Source: Utricularia gibba
Lineage: Eukaryota > Streptophyta > Magnoliopsida > Lamiales > Lentibulariaceae
Length of the DNA stretch: 64,000 bases
NCBI GenBank assembly: GCA_002189035.1
Contig: CM007989.1
Span: 4,743,001 to 4,807,000 of the forward strand
Direction: 5' to 3'
Position 1 is the stretch's first letter; the number at the start of each line of letters is the position of its first letter. Shown one piece after another: positions 49,257-60,970 of the stretch. The notes under the pieces were generated by a model. The model did no database searches. It saw only the letters and a program-made list of their open reading frames with translations, and was not told the origin of the DNA. The position numbers were made by a program, and so were the translations under genes.

Positions 49257-50861
49257 TTATGTCACTGGAGGTGCCTCCCCACAAAGTCCTGCAGTTTTGA
49301 GAAAATGAGCATTAAGAGGGGCTAATTTCGTTTCTACATGCAGGAATTCCAACTCAAAAATTTTATCAGAGCATAACCTTTGAGCAAGAAAAGTAACAAC
49401 ATTACCAAACCCAAGATGATTTATGGTGTTCCTCCTGTATTCCCTGTTCATTTGCTCTACTAAAATCACCCCTAAATTCAAGGTTTTCTTGTGCAACAAG
49501 CACCACATAACAAACAAATCATGTTTGTACATAGAATTAAATCCTAAGGCCCTACCAAACAACACAACTGAAACAAGCAAGTGGACATATCGCATAGTAG
49601 GGTCTGTAAATAAATCAGCTTTTGTCCCTTTGGATTTAAATTCTATCACATGTTGATCAGTTAAAATTTCATAAACCTCTTCAGCATCAAAATCATCAAG
49701 GTAATCAAACAATGACGTAGCAAATTCATGGGATTCAACATGCTTTTCTGTACAAAATCCTAAAGCTACATTCCATTCAGCAATTGATAATGAGAAATTC
49801 TTTCCTAGCAATTTAAACGTAATGGCTGATGGTGCAAGCACAGTTTCTGGTTTTTCATAACAAAAGGTAGAAGCAAAGTCATACATCAATTCAACATAAG
49901 AAGAACGGTTCAAATCACTTAAAGCAAGCAGCACAAAATCCTCTAAAATTGAATAAACTTCAGTAACTATGTCCAATTCTACCAATATTTCGAAATCTAT
50001 GACCCGACAAGGCAGCACCCTTGCCTCTTTTACCTCATTATACCTGGCTGAAAATTCTTCTTCATCAAAGTGTAGGTACTTGATATTGAGCATTTCTGCA
50101 TGTTGCTTGAAGTAAGGGATGCCCTTGCTGATCATTTTCCGCTGTGATTTCCCTTTCTCTTCCTCTTCAACCCTACCTGAACTCAAAAACAGTGGAACAA
50201 GGTTAAGTAAGAATTTTTCTCGTTCCGTTTGTACCTCTTGTTCCTCCTCCTCACTGGCATTTTTCTCCAACTCCTCTATTTCTGGTTCAGGTTCCTGCTG
50301 ATTCTTTGTTCTACTCCTAGTTGGAATTTGTTTTGCTTCCCCAACTTCAGCTTCCTTTTCTTCAGTTGGTTGCTCTACAATTTCTCGGATTTCTTCCACC
50401 TCTGTTGGTGCAATTTCCCTTTCAAATGTAGTTTGTGTGGTGAATTCCTGTTGCTTCTTCTGGCCCTTTCTCCCCTTCTTCTTTTTCTGGTACATAATCT
50501 GGGATAGCTTAGTAGACGCTTCTTCAACAGCCAATTTCCCTTTTCCTTTGTAACTCCTCTGTAGTTCCCTCAATTTTTTCTGAAGGTCAGGGCTGCTAGG
50601 TGCCTTTAGTCGTGGGCTTCTTCGTTCTACCACAGGAGGTTCTGCTATTTCTTGAGAAGGAGTTCCACCCAGATTTGCTGAATGCAAGAGAGCATCTACA
50701 CCCTGAAATGCTTCTTTTGTTGGGGTTGTGACGTTGATCTGTTCCTGCTTAGGAGTAACAGTTACTGCCTTCCTAGTTTTCTTGCACTTGTTGCTTTCAG
50801 CAGTGATCTTCTTGTCTGATTTTGCAGCAGCAGCACTCTGATGTTGGTGTTTTGCAGGCAT
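49257..50861 (-). CDS. Athila-type third open frame (env-like position), 534 codons, intact
   Basis: I take ATG 50861 (MPAKHQHQ) as the start; the frame is open 23 codons further upstream without need. It sits downstream of integrase, where Athila elements carry their env-like frame. The first 260 residues are charged and low-complexity (Lys/Glu/Gln-rich, for example KKKKGRKGQKK) with basic clusters. The second half is a folded-looking domain (VLPCRVIDFEILVELDIVTE, SIAEWNVALGFCTEKH, RYVHLLVSVVLFGRALGFNS) of the kind labelled putative plant transposon protein. I see no clear signal peptide or strong membrane segment, so an envelope role is doubtful. It is uninterrupted although the rest of the element is broken. 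Its function is unknown. Confidence 0.75.
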   Translation of the reverse strand: MPAKHQHQSAAAAKSDKKITAESNKCKKTRKAVTVTPKQEQINVTTPTKEAFQGVDALLHSANLGGTPSQEIAEPPVVERRSPRLKAPSSPDLQKKLRELQRSYKGKGKLAVEEASTKLSQIMYQKKKKGRKGQKKQQEFTTQTTFEREIAPTEVEEIREIVEQPTEEKEAEVGEAKQIPTRSRTKNQQEPEPEIEELEKNASEEEEQEVQTEREKFLLNLVPLFLSSGRVEEEEKGKSQRKMISKGIPYFKQHAEMLNIKYLHFDEEEFSARYNEVKEARVLPCRVIDFEILVELDIVTEVYSILEDFVLLALSDLNRSSYVELMYDFASTFCYEKPETVLAPSAITFKLLGKNFSLSIAEWNVALGFCTEKHVESHEFATSLFDYLDDFDAEEVYEILTDQHVIEFKSKGTKADLFTDPTMRYVHLLVSVVLFGRALGFNSMYKHDLFVMWCLLHKKTLNLGVILVEQMNREYRRNTINHLGFGNVVTFLAQRLCSDKIFELEFLHVETKLAPLNAHFLKTAGLCGEAPPVT

Positions 50862-51202
50862 CTTGCGAGATAATCTTTCTGCAATTCTCAAGTGCAAGGT
50901 GAAACGTATGAAACAAAATGAACATTGCAATGGAATTTACCGCCAAACTCACCAAGGGTTTGGGGGAAAACTTGTAAAATCCTGAAAATTAACCGTTACC
51001 CCTGTACTTATCTTGCCTGTAACCACAGATTAATTCCCCATTTTGCAACAAAAACACAGCAAAAACTTTCCAAAATAACTCCTAGTTAAGTCTAAAAGTG
51101 CAAAAGTAAAATGACAGGAAAATAAAACTAATAGAAATTAAACTTAGGTTGCCTCCCAAGAGTGTCCTTGTTTCCAGTCCTGGACTAGACTTTCAGCAAC
51201 TT

Positions 51203-52295
51203 CTACGTTGTTTCTATGTCTCTTAGGACAAGAACTTCAACTTCTTCAGTCATCTTGTCTTGAAGATTTTCATAAAAAATCTTCAACCTATATCCATTCA
51301 CAATAAAACTCACATTAGTTCCTCCATCATAAACCTCCACCATGCCATTTGGGAAAACTTCCTTCACTACAAATGGTCCAGTCCAACGAGATTTGAGTTT
51401 CCCTGGATGTAACTTCAGCCTAGATTGAAATAGTAAAACTTTCTGACCAACTTCAAAGGACCTCCTGGAAATATGCTTGTCATGGTAACTTTTAGTCCTA
51501 GCTTTGAATAACTTTGAGCTTTCATAGGCATCATTTCTCAGCTCTTCCAATTCTGAGAGTTGTAATTTTCTTCAACTTGCACTGAGACTTCCATCCAGGT
51601 TTAACCTCTTCACTGCCCACCAGGCCTTGTTCTCTAACGCATCAGGTAACCTACAAGGTTTTCCATAAACTAACCTGAATGGAGAGGTCCCAATTGGTGA
51701 TTTATATGTTGTTCGAATTGCCCACAAAGTGTCCTTTAGTCTCAGACTCCAGTCCTTCCTATTCGGGTTCACCACTTTCTCCAGAATCTGTTTAATCTCA
51801 CTATTGATACCTCCGCTTGGCCATTTTTTTGTGGATGGTATGCTGTTAATGGCTTGTACCAAATGTTAAATTGCTTTAAAACGCTCCTCAAGGCCTGATT
51901 ATAAAAGTGCGTACCTCTATCACTGATCAGCACCTTAGGAGTCCCATACTGTACAAAAATGTTATTACGCAAAAAATTTATCACTGTCTTTGCGTCATCT
52001 GTCCTTGTGGGAATGACTTCAATCCACTTTGAGACGTAATCAACAACCACTAAAACATAGTTGTAGCCTGCAGAAGTGGGGAATGCCCCCATAAAATCAA
52101 TGCCCCAAGCATCAAATAATTCGCATACCAGGATTCCTTGCTAAGACATTTCATCCCTATTGGATAAATTTCCCATTCTTTGGCATGGCTCACAACCCTT
52201 ACAATAAGCATAGCAGTCTCTGAAAATGTGAGGCTAGTAGAATCCGCAGTCCAAAATTTTTCTGGCTGTACGGTTTGGTCCATGATGGCCACCAA
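51203..52295 (-). pseudogene. Athila B integrase remnant
   Basis: The N-terminal zinc-binding region overlaps the end of the previous frame ([20 protein letters not shown]). The catalytic core is seen in blocks: Asp in a GIDFMGAFP-type start, Asp in LISDRGTHF and Glu in NGQAEVS. Later parts are [20 protein letters not shown] and a C-terminal SH3-like region (FEVGQKVLLFQSRLKLHPGK, SRWTGPFVVKEV). Several frame changes separate the blocks. Integrase would insert the cDNA copy; this one cannot be made whole. Confidence 0.82.
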
Positions 52296-53836
52296 AGGGT
52301 CCTACATGACAAGAATTGATAATCTTAGGAATCTCAAATTCATGAACACACCTTCGAATGATGCCATCATTGCATCTCTTCCAGAGGTAAGGATCATCCC
52401 AAATATAATATTTGGCGTCACTCTTCAATTTGTTCTTCATGTGATAATCAATTCCCGATGGCATCACTCCTGCTGAAACAAAGTTAGCCAAGTCTGCAAA
52501 CCACGATTCACGAATATTAGTCCTAACTATGAATAATTGTTCATCTGGAAACGTTTCAGTGATTGGATTTTCAGTCCTCAGCCCCTCCATCCTGCTGAGG
52601 TGGTCAGCAACCTTATTCTCCTTCCCAAGCCTCTCTTTAATTTCAACATCGAACTCCTGAACAAGGAGAACCCATCTGCTCAACCTTGGTTTGGTCTCCT
52701 TCTTCTCCATCAAATGCTTTACTGCAGAATGGTCTATGTAGAACACTACCTTGCTCCCTAAAAGATAGGAACGAAATTTCTCCAAAGCAAAAATCACAAC
52801 CAAAAATTCCCTTTCAGTCACAGTATAATTTTTCTGGGCATCATCCAAGGTTTTAGAGGCATAAGAAATAACATAATTTCGAAATCATTCCTCCATTTGG
52901 TGGTTGAATCACAGAAGCAATAGTCACAGCCTCTTTTAAACAATTAAAAGCATTTTTGCATGAATCATCAAAAATAAATTCCACATCATTATACAAAAGT
53001 CTACTAAGATGCAAGGCAATCTTCTATAAAAACCAACATGCCCCAAAAATGATCTCACACCCTTAAAATCAATTGGATACGGTAACTCAGTCATAATTTC
53101 AATTTTTGCTTTGTCTACCTCAATACCTTTCCTAGAAATAACATGGTCAAGCACAATTCCATGATCAACTATAAAATGACATTTTTCAGAATTAAGAACA
53201 TGATTTTTTTCAACACATTTTCGCAAAACTTGATCCAAATGGTCTAAACATGACTCATAATCCTCTCCATACACTGTAAAATTGTCCATAAAATGAAATA
53301 CTCACCAAAATTGGAGAAGATGCTGGTCATACACCTCTGAAAGGTAGCAGAGGCGTTGCACAACCCAAAGGTCATCCTTCTATAGGTACAAGTCCATAAT
53401 GGACAGGTGAAAGTTGTCTTGTCTTGATGTGTACCTGAAATTGCAACTTGGTTATATTCAGAATAACCTAAAAAACAATAAAAAGATTTTCCTGCTAATT
53501 TTTCGAGCATTTGATCAATGAAAGATAAAGAAGAATGATCTTTCTTGGTCACTTCATTCAATTTTCTATAGTCAATGCACACACATTCCACCCATTTTGG
53601 ATTCTTTGTGGCACTAGCTCTCCCTTCTCATTCTCCACCACTGTCATACCAGTCTTCTTGTGCACCACATGGATTGGACTCACCCATTCGCTGTCTGTAA
53701 TTGAATAGATAATACCTGCATTATGGAGTTTGACAATTTCTTTCTTTACCACTTCCATCATATTTGGGTTGAGGCGCCTTTGTGGCTGGCGAACAGGTTT
53801 TGCTCCATCTTCTAATAAAATCCTATGCATACACAT
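52234..53836 (-). pseudogene. Athila B reverse transcriptase and RNase H remnant
   Basis: RT blocks in order are KPVRQPQRRLNPNMMEVVKK, NAGIIYSITDSEWVSPIHVV, CIDYRKLNEVTKKDH, TFGLCNASATFQRCM and MDNFTVYGEDYESC. The active-site pair, normally Asp-Asp here, reads Asp-Asn. RNase H blocks follow from 52848 ([50 protein letters not shown]). Frameshifts lie near 53290 and 53585, and part of the RT-RNase H connection is missing. Confidence 0.85.
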
Positions 53837-53869
53837 AGAAGGAGAGATGCCTTCAATATCTACAAGAGT

Positions 53870-54405
53870 TCAGCCAATTGCCTTCTTGTTCCTGATCAAC
53901 ACGTCCAGTAGTCGCGACTCTTGGTCTAAGCTAAGACTATTTGAGATGATAACCGGGTTGTTCATTTCTTCATCCAAGAATGCATACTTCAAGTGTGTGG
54001 GCAGTGGCTTCAACTCGGCTGTTCGCTCCTCCAGGGTCTTGATTTGCATAGCATTAACCTGTTTTGACCCTTTTTCAGCTTCCACTCTTGCAAAAAATGA
54101 TTCCTCGTGCTCTTCTTCCTTCTCTTGAATGGCCTTCTCAAAATGCTCCTTAAACAACTTATCCATCATGTCCACTGAGCATACACTCTCAAAATCGTTG
54201 GGATAATTGTTCACCTCCTTCATGTCCAGTGTAATCTTTTCTTCATCAAAGGATAACTCAATTGTGCCCATCTTCACATTAATTATGGCATTGGAAGTAC
54301 TCAAGAATGGCCTTCCAAGGATAATTGTTGTATCCCTTGAACTTCCAGCAGACATATTTACCACATAGAAGTCTGCTGGAAACACTAGCTGCTCAATCTT
54401 CATAC
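53870..54405 (-). pseudogene. Athila B protease C-terminal part and linker
   Basis: The frame reads VFPADFYVVNMSAGSSRDTT, TIILGRPFLSTSNAIINVK and an acidic linker (EKEEEHEESFFARVEAEKGS), matching 46370-46700 of element A in the opposite orientation. The catalytic part of the protease lies beyond the break and is absent. Confidence 0.75.
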
Positions 54406-55290
54406 ATGAGGAGATAAGATTACCAATGGAAAACATGGAATGAGGGCGACGAAGGCTAGGGAAAGCTAGCCCCCCCCCCCCCCCCAAGGCATGCAATAGG
54501 AGATCGACTAGAGGGAGAGAATGAATTTTTCAAACATTGGGAACGATTTTTCGGCGAATTCGAACCATTTTCAGGGAAGAAGATGAAGGAGGGACAATTC
54601 CAATGTGACAATGGAATTCAACTCCAACATTTGGAATCCAAAAGAATAGGGGCCTGTCTACATGAAGACAACGACGGAAGTAGTTCTAAGTGACACTAAA
54701 ACCACCTCCATCGCCTAGAATGGCAACAAGGCACTTGGAACCTTCCCAGCAAACCTTTAGAACCCATCTGATGAGAAGAAGAAGCTGATGCGCAGGAGAG
54801 TATAGATTTGAAGACTTGAACAAACAGCTTTTATTTTTCTGCATTTTACTTCTGCATTTTCGCTACCTACTCATTCAGTTTACTTTATTTGCTAGAACAT
54901 GAACTCATTTGAATGTTTTCATTAAGTCATCATGCTTTCTTTCATCGTATTCTTTACTGCTTTAACGCATGAATCAGAACATTAACTGTAGCATGTTTAG
55001 TTTATCTTTTAAGCATGGTTGATTTTTGTGTTAAGTGAAATGGTTACTTTTAACTTTAAGAAATGCTGATTTAAGTATTATGTTGTTTGTCTTTAGTTTA
55101 GAAACCATTTTTTGAATTTTTACTAATTTCTTTAGAATAGAAACCCACTTCCAAATCAAAACCCCTTGTTTAATCTATTTGTCTCTGTGGATCGATTTGG
55201 ACTTGTCACTACTACATTATTTTCTTTGTGAATATGATGTAGAATGCTAATTTAGTTTTATAAATATTCTTTATGAATCGTATCGACTTG
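54406..55290. other. Retrotransposon debris, probable LTR fragment
   Basis: It starts at the broken end of element B and includes 16 C in a row at 54470-54485. From about 54780 the sequence looks like the inner part of a Gypsy LTR (TTTGTCTCTGTGGATCGATT, then a tttatgaatcgtatcgactt end). I found no partner LTR, so this is a tentative call. Confidence 0.35.
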
Positions 55291-57723
55291 GAAAATGGAA
55301 ATCTAGTGAAAATCTTTGTCCCAAAGAATATAAGTCTCTCAGCTTTGCACAAAATAGGGATTGACAGATTGTTACCGCATGAAGAGATAGTTCAGCTTCA
55401 CCTGGTGAAAACCATGGGAGAAAGAAGAACACTGCCTCGAAGTGCTAGGTCAAAAAGAAGATGAATACATATTGGATAGAGAAGAGCTAGACCAAGAGTT
55501 GAGCCAAAGCAAAATGGGGCTGGATTTGAGAGACCAAAACTAAGAGGGAGAAGGCCCAACGAATCAGTCCAACATCGCAACTAGTTTAGATTTCAAAAAG
55601 GCAACAGGTATACTTATTACTGTTAGGAAAAACAACTATAAAGATGTAAACTATGAACTCATAAAAGTGTGAAAAAGAAGGAATTTTTCTCAAGAAAAAA
55701 CCTGCTACTTAGGCTCCAAGATCATGAGTCAGAAATCTTTCTTCATAGACTTGCAATGAATTAGAATTTCCTTATTGGTTCAAGTCATTTAGGGAAGTTT
55801 AGATTGGAATTAAAGAACCCTTATGACTTCCCATAAGTATGTATGTTTGCACTCTACTACTCCATATTGGATTTTCAAGTTCGAACATGTACTTGTACCA
55901 TCAATCTAGACGCTACTCTTCACAATTATGGATGTAGCATTCTTGTGAATCATGGCATCAATGAATGCCCTTCCCTTTTCTTTTGTGCTAATTCAATGCA
56001 AAGGGATTTCCTTATGGAATTGTTTTAGAGGAAGGACAGTTTTAGTAAGCATGAAGAAATTGACCCAAGTCTCATAACTCCCATCAAATTCATTCGCATG
56101 CCTCATGCAAATTTATGCTATCATATTCATCCTAAAGAGCATAGTGTCACGCAGTATTCACCTGCTCGTTTGGAACAATGCATTAAGATGAACAGTTCAT
56201 GCTGAATTTATGGATCGTGATCATGTTTCTCTAACAATAATTTCCTTCCAATATCATTTTTAAAGTGTGCAACAACATCTAGAAAAATAAAGTTCAATAA
56301 CCACCTATGAACCATAGCATTAACATGAAAACAAGTATCATGATCCTTGTAGGTAGCATTGGGGATATCAATATGTTGGAATATTCAATTAATATATTGA
56401 GGGAGGAAGTTTATTCACCTCATTACCAATGTCTTGGAGACTAAAACTAATTCCAAGACTAGGGAAGTGGTATACTTGATCTAATTCTCAGTTGCATGTT
56501 TTTTTATTGTTTCTATTCTAAAAATAGGAGTTTTTACTTTTATAATAAACCATTTGAATTCTGAAAATAATTAATCAAATCAAATAATTAGAAATATCTT
56601 TAATAGATCGAATTAATGTACCTGTAGTTTTTTGTTGTTGTGTCTCCTTTTTACTTTTCCGCTAAACAATATTACCATTTATGAGACCTATTTTATTTTT
56701 GGACGCAGTGCAAGACACATTTGACTCCATCCATTTCTAATTGTGATGCTTCAAAGGAGGGAAATGAGCACCATGCTAGGATATCAGGAGTTGATTCTCC
56801 ATATCTCTGCAATTTTACTTTTTTGTTTCCTGAAGGATTCTTCTTCTAAGTTTGATTACACACAGAAAAATGCAAGGAGAAAGGAGGAGGCGAAGGTCAT
56901 GTTGCATGATACGAATTGCAATTTTGGAAATACTCATTGTGGCTTAGCCACATTTTGATTGATTACCATTCAATGGACTAATGATTAAACCAATAAGAGA
57001 GCCTAACTCTTGTACAACTTTAGACAAATTGTTTTAATGATTATCGTGTGTGGCTTTCTTTGCTGGTTTCCGAGTTCAATTCCTAATCAAACCTGCAGGC
57101 TCCAAATGGTCGTTAACCGGTTCTGAATTTTTACTTCTCTTCATTTTTTCCAATAACTGACAACTTTGTAGGCATTCATGAAAACTCGAAGATAAGCAAT
57201 TGTATTTAGAAACCCTCTCACTACTGTGTGAGGAATTCTGGCCACACTCTGTATATATTTTTTAATGTGTGTGAGTGGGCGGCCAGATTTCTAAATGGCC
57301 CAAGATAAGCGTCATCCCTTAACATGCAACCTTCTCTTCTTGGTTCAGAATGTTAGCCTTTGAAGTATTGGCCTTTTCGAGGAAGCACCGATTAGTGGGA
57401 GGTGTTGGATTTTAAATCTTGTTGATGTATCGCGATGAAAATATAGAGAAAACTATAGGTGTCATTTATTCCTGAAAGGTCGTTTGAAAGCTGAAACCAT
57501 CCTAAACTAATGGTGTTGCTCGTTTTTGCTAAGATTGATCAAAGAAATGCAGTCCGCAGTAACGATTTTTTGAATACTCAAACAACTACAGAAGCGAAGT
57601 GAATCTGCTTGTAGCTTCATAAACAGACAACAGGTTGGGGCTCTTCTCAAGCAACTTGAAAGAACTTCCAAAACACCACAAGAGATGAAGAGCCTTGAGG
57701 CACAACACTAAACGCAGAATTAC
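55291..57723. other. Unassigned DNA upstream of the DUF3511 gene
   Basis: Frames here are short and interrupted. The plus strand at 55840-56480 reads like one long decayed protein (CSILVNHGINECPSLFFCAN, IRMPHANLCYHIHPKEHSV) and could be further retrotransposon remains; I could not name it. The last 300 bp probably hold the 3' UTR of the minus-strand DUF3511 gene. Confidence 0.35.
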
Positions 57724-57990
57724 TCAGTCATCGATGAACTTACTTTTAATCCATTTGAAGCTACCTCTGAGAGATGCTTTTATTTTGCGTTCAACAGCAT
57801 ACCTGTTATAGGAAGCCACCCTCTTCCTCCTCTTCGCCTCCGGATTCCCATCAGGCCCGTTGAAGCTGTAGGATTTCGAACGATCTTCGAAACCGAATCG
57901 AGCTTCCGCGTAGGAAGCCGAGTACCAGGGAAACGGCCTACCTTTCTCCATGACGAAGGCAAAAGCTGTGTTGTGCCACAACGTACTCAT
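57724..57990 (-). CDS. DUF3511 domain protein, 88 residues
   Basis: A single exon runs from ATG 57990 to TGA 57724-57726. The N-terminal half (MEKGRPFPWYSASYAEARFG) is Tyr/Ser/Phe-rich, as in relatives. The C-terminal half (PEAKRRKRVASYNRYAVERK, then IKASLRGSFKWIKSKF) is the DUF3511 signature: a basic patch, RVASYxxYAVExKxKxSxRxSFxWxK. There is no signal peptide or membrane segment. The second Met (MEKGRPF) could also serve as a start. Family members are small plant proteins without an established biochemical role, often stress-responsive by annotation; I infer no function beyond that. The higher GC and clean frame in a region of debris support a real gene. Confidence 0.85.
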   Translation of the reverse strand: MSTLWHNTAFAFVMEKGRPFPWYSASYAEARFGFEDRSKSYSFNGPDGNPEAKRRKRVASYNRYAVERKIKASLRGSFKWIKSKFIDD

Positions 57991-58975
57991 TTATACCCAA
58001 GAAGCAGAATGCCATGTAACGTAGGTGCTTCCATGAATGAGGTAAGGAAGGACAGGGGCCTACCACGAGAGTAAGATAATGGGTGTGCTGTGTGCATTCG
58101 TGTGTGCGGAGCTGGTTGTGGGCACAGTGAAGTCCTTTACAAAATGGGGAAAGTTGTTAGGTTGGAAAAAGGCGGGTAGAGCCAACGTGATGGGGACAAG
58201 GTGGGTGCGATGGAGACCCGGTTTTGATCAGTGGCCATGATCGAGTCATGCCGGTGCCCCGACAGAACTTTCTGAGCATAAAGGGTATGGGATTGGAGAG
58301 ATATCACATTCTACTTGTTGCAAGATGTTAAATTTGGATGTGTAGTATGTATGTCTGACATGCCTTCTAGGACCAAAGATCTTCTAATCATGTCAGTTGT
58401 CTGTATCATGATTTGTCATTGATGGAGTTATCAGCAACTAAATCAATAGTTGACATTGTAAGAAATGTCATTTTATAGACTTGGAAAACACCCCATTTAT
58501 CTTTAAAAAAAAGATGTGAAAAATAAAAATATTGTCTACATAATAAGTTATTTTTAGATTTTAACAAAGGAAAGAAAATAATAAAAACTGATAAAAGAAA
58601 AAAATATGAAAAGTTAATTCAAAAAAATCACCGACAAAGAGCTAAAAACTTTGGACAAGACAAAGGGGTTGGAACAAAAATGAAAATAGGATGAAATCAA
58701 TGACAAATTATCGACCTTCGATCCTGTCTCCCTTGCTTTGGTATAACGCACACCTTGTAAATAAGTTAGATCAAAATATATTTAAATAAATATTTTCTAA
58801 TTCACAATTTCACTACTAAATTACTTGATGTAATTTAAAATTTTCACAACTTACTTTTTCGATATTCAAGTAAATTATATAATATCAATAAAAAGTGATA
58901 CAACAATAAATTTGATGGTAACGAAAATCAAAAAATCGAAAGTCGGGTATGAACACTAAATCAAAACCTAAATGG
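57991..58975. other. DUF3511 upstream region and AT-rich DNA
   Basis: The first 300 bp are GC-richer and should contain the 5' UTR and promoter of the minus-strand gene. The rest has no supported feature. Confidence 0.4.
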
Positions 58976-59540
58976 ATGTGAATGAGTTCTCGGAAAATTG
59001 GTCGTGGAACATAAATCGACTAACTGGAGCAAGAACAGCATATCAGTTAGCGAATCACATATCGGCCTAGGAATCATCAATGAATTGGCTATATCACAAG
59101 TAGTCGGCCTATAGAAATTCAGAGCATCAAACAGTTATCTGTCACTAATACCACAAAATTAGATCAAGTCAAATCTTACCAAGTGTAGAAAACAATTGAT
59201 GACTCCAGAATAGATAGGCCCAAACCTCCATATAAATAAGGGGTCGTTTTATTGAAGAAAAGATTGAATTCCCTCATAGTTACTTGTCCCCTTTTTTTCT
59301 CCCTTTAGTGAAATTCTTCTCTTCCACAAATTCCCTCAACTCTATGGTTTTTTGTCACAGTGGTTTACACATAAAAATCTTCATTTCTTCTTTTTCACTT
59401 TCTGAATATCTGAAATCAAAATCTAATTCTGATAAATCGGCCCAATTTGACCTTAGAAATCAGCAAATCATTACTAAAATTGATTTTTTATCACAACAAA
59501 ATTCTAAAACGAGTAGAAACAATCTTATAATATAATGAAA
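58976..59540 (+). repeat. Possible solo LTR of a Gypsy-like element
   Basis: Words such as ATCGGCCTAGG, GTCGGCCTATAG and CAGTTATCTGTCAC precede a TATA-like box with short transcribed-leader-like sequence (ccatataaataaggggtcg, 59228-59246), the layout seen in the LTR at 19387. A phrase ATAAATCGGCCCAATTT near 59431 resembles the LTR end region. No internal coding region is next to it, and the borders are uncertain. Confidence 0.4.
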
Positions 59541-60517
59541 ATCTAATATTTAAGATGACATAAAAGCACTTATTAATCTACTCTAACAATAAAATAAACT
59601 TTTCAACATTCTTATTATTTTTTAATTGATGAACTCGACATATATTCTTAGTTTTCATATTTTTCTAATGTTGTTTTTTTAGATTTTAAATCTTTTTTTC
59701 ATTATTATTAACTTTAAAATCTTAATTAATTTGTAGTTGAGAAATTCCATACTAACTTTGAAGCATGTGATCATTTAAATTAAGTATGTTTTAATTTTTA
59801 TATATCTCTTTTGTTAGGAAAAACTAGCTCACCTTTAAACACGCATTTCTTTTCAGAAACACGAGTAAAATAAAATCTAGAATTTCTTTTTATTTAAAAA
59901 AACTCAAAAAAAAAAGGAAAAAGTACTTCTCCACGTCATGTACCTATCATATATGCTCACCCTCCAAAACTCCACCTTTATTTCTTGGATAAGTTGACTT
60001 GGATCCACAATAAATTTATATCATGAATTAAAAAAATAATTTGAAATAAACTAAAATGGTAGAAAGCAACAATGATATTGTTTTTATTCGAAAGCATACT
60101 TTAAAATTGTGTTTATTAAATTTGTCTACATCAATAAATATGAGGAAATAATATATATATATATATATATATGATATACGTATTTTATAATATATGTATG
60201 TATATATAATTCATAAAAAGACTTATATAAATTTTCTCCTCATGTTTATTAAATTCCGATCTCAAGTGAATTTTTATTATCAAAAGAGTTTTAGGATTTT
60301 TTATATTTTAAATATATATACCAAACATAAAATATTTTATACATATATTTGTAAAAATCTATTTAATAAAAATAAAAAATATTTATTTATATATAAATAA
60401 TTTAATATATTATCGATTAAATTATTGTAACAAACGTGCCATTAGAATCATTCAATAAGATGTAAGGTTACCTCAAGGTTACCTACACCTGAAATTATTT
60501 AGTTTTGGACTTGTCGC
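59541..60517. other. Very AT-rich intergenic DNA
   Basis: It contains a (TA)n microsatellite at 60148-60172 and no gene. Frames here are chance products of AT-rich sequence. Confidence 0.5.
60148..60172. repeat. (TA)n microsatellite
   Basis: About 12 TA units are visible in a row. Confidence 0.9.
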
Positions 60518-60688
60518 TGGGCCAGGCCCATTGTGAGGCTTTTTTAGTAACTCGCCGTCCGATTAGGGTGAAACCGTACAATGATCGTGGCCGCTAGATC
60601 TATGTCCCGTTAAAGCTGCAGGCCCAAGCCCAGGCTCAGGCACAGAGAATTCTGCACGTATATAATGGGGTGCGCAAGTCGAACCCTA
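60518..60688 (+). promoter_or_regulatory. Site II / TATA / telo-box promoter of the snoRNA cluster
   Basis: Site II words lie at 60518-60523 (TGGGCC), 60525-60530 (GGCCCA), 60621-60626 (GGCCCA) and 60628-60633 (AGCCCA). A TATATAA box is at 60659-60665. A telo box (AACCCTA) is at 60682-60688. The pairing of site II elements with a telo box is the known arrangement in plant promoters for ribosomal proteins and snoRNA clusters. It lies about 520 bp upstream of the first U14 copy, and no protein-coding frame intervenes. Confidence 0.7.
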
Positions 60689-60970
60689 GCCCTATCCAGC
60701 TTTTTCGTCCCGTTTTCCTGCCTGAATTGCCAAGGCGGTTTCAGATCCGTCAAATTTGCTGGAGTTTGTATGGCTTTGATTGATGTCTGCTAGTTCTTCT
60801 GTTTCCGGTTTGAGCCTTTGTTGAGGGTTTAGGAATTTGTTAATCTGAGGCGTTGTATGTTTTCGTTGGGACTTTCGACGTCTGCCTCTCTTGCACTAGA
60901 TATACTGAGTGGCATACAGAGATGAGCAAGTCCCTGATATTCGGTCTTTTCTGTTTATCCTTACTGTGCC

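Larger units (their letters stand above)
49257..54405 (-). mobile_element. Athila-type Ty3-Gypsy element B, 5'-truncated
   Basis: Read on the minus strand the order is protease (from 54405, N-terminal part missing), reverse transcriptase, RNase H, integrase, then the third frame. Gag and the 5' LTR are absent. The break falls within the protease (recognisable up to KIEQLVFPADFYVVNMS) and is followed on the plus strand by unrelated sequence and a run of 16 C at 54470-54485. The element runs opposite to element A, 1.5 kb away. Confidence 0.85.

Noticed and set aside
50864-50930. Longer start for the Athila third frame
   Set aside because: The ATG at 50861 gives a hydrophilic, Athila-like start. 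The extra upstream codons are Cys/Phe-rich and not needed.
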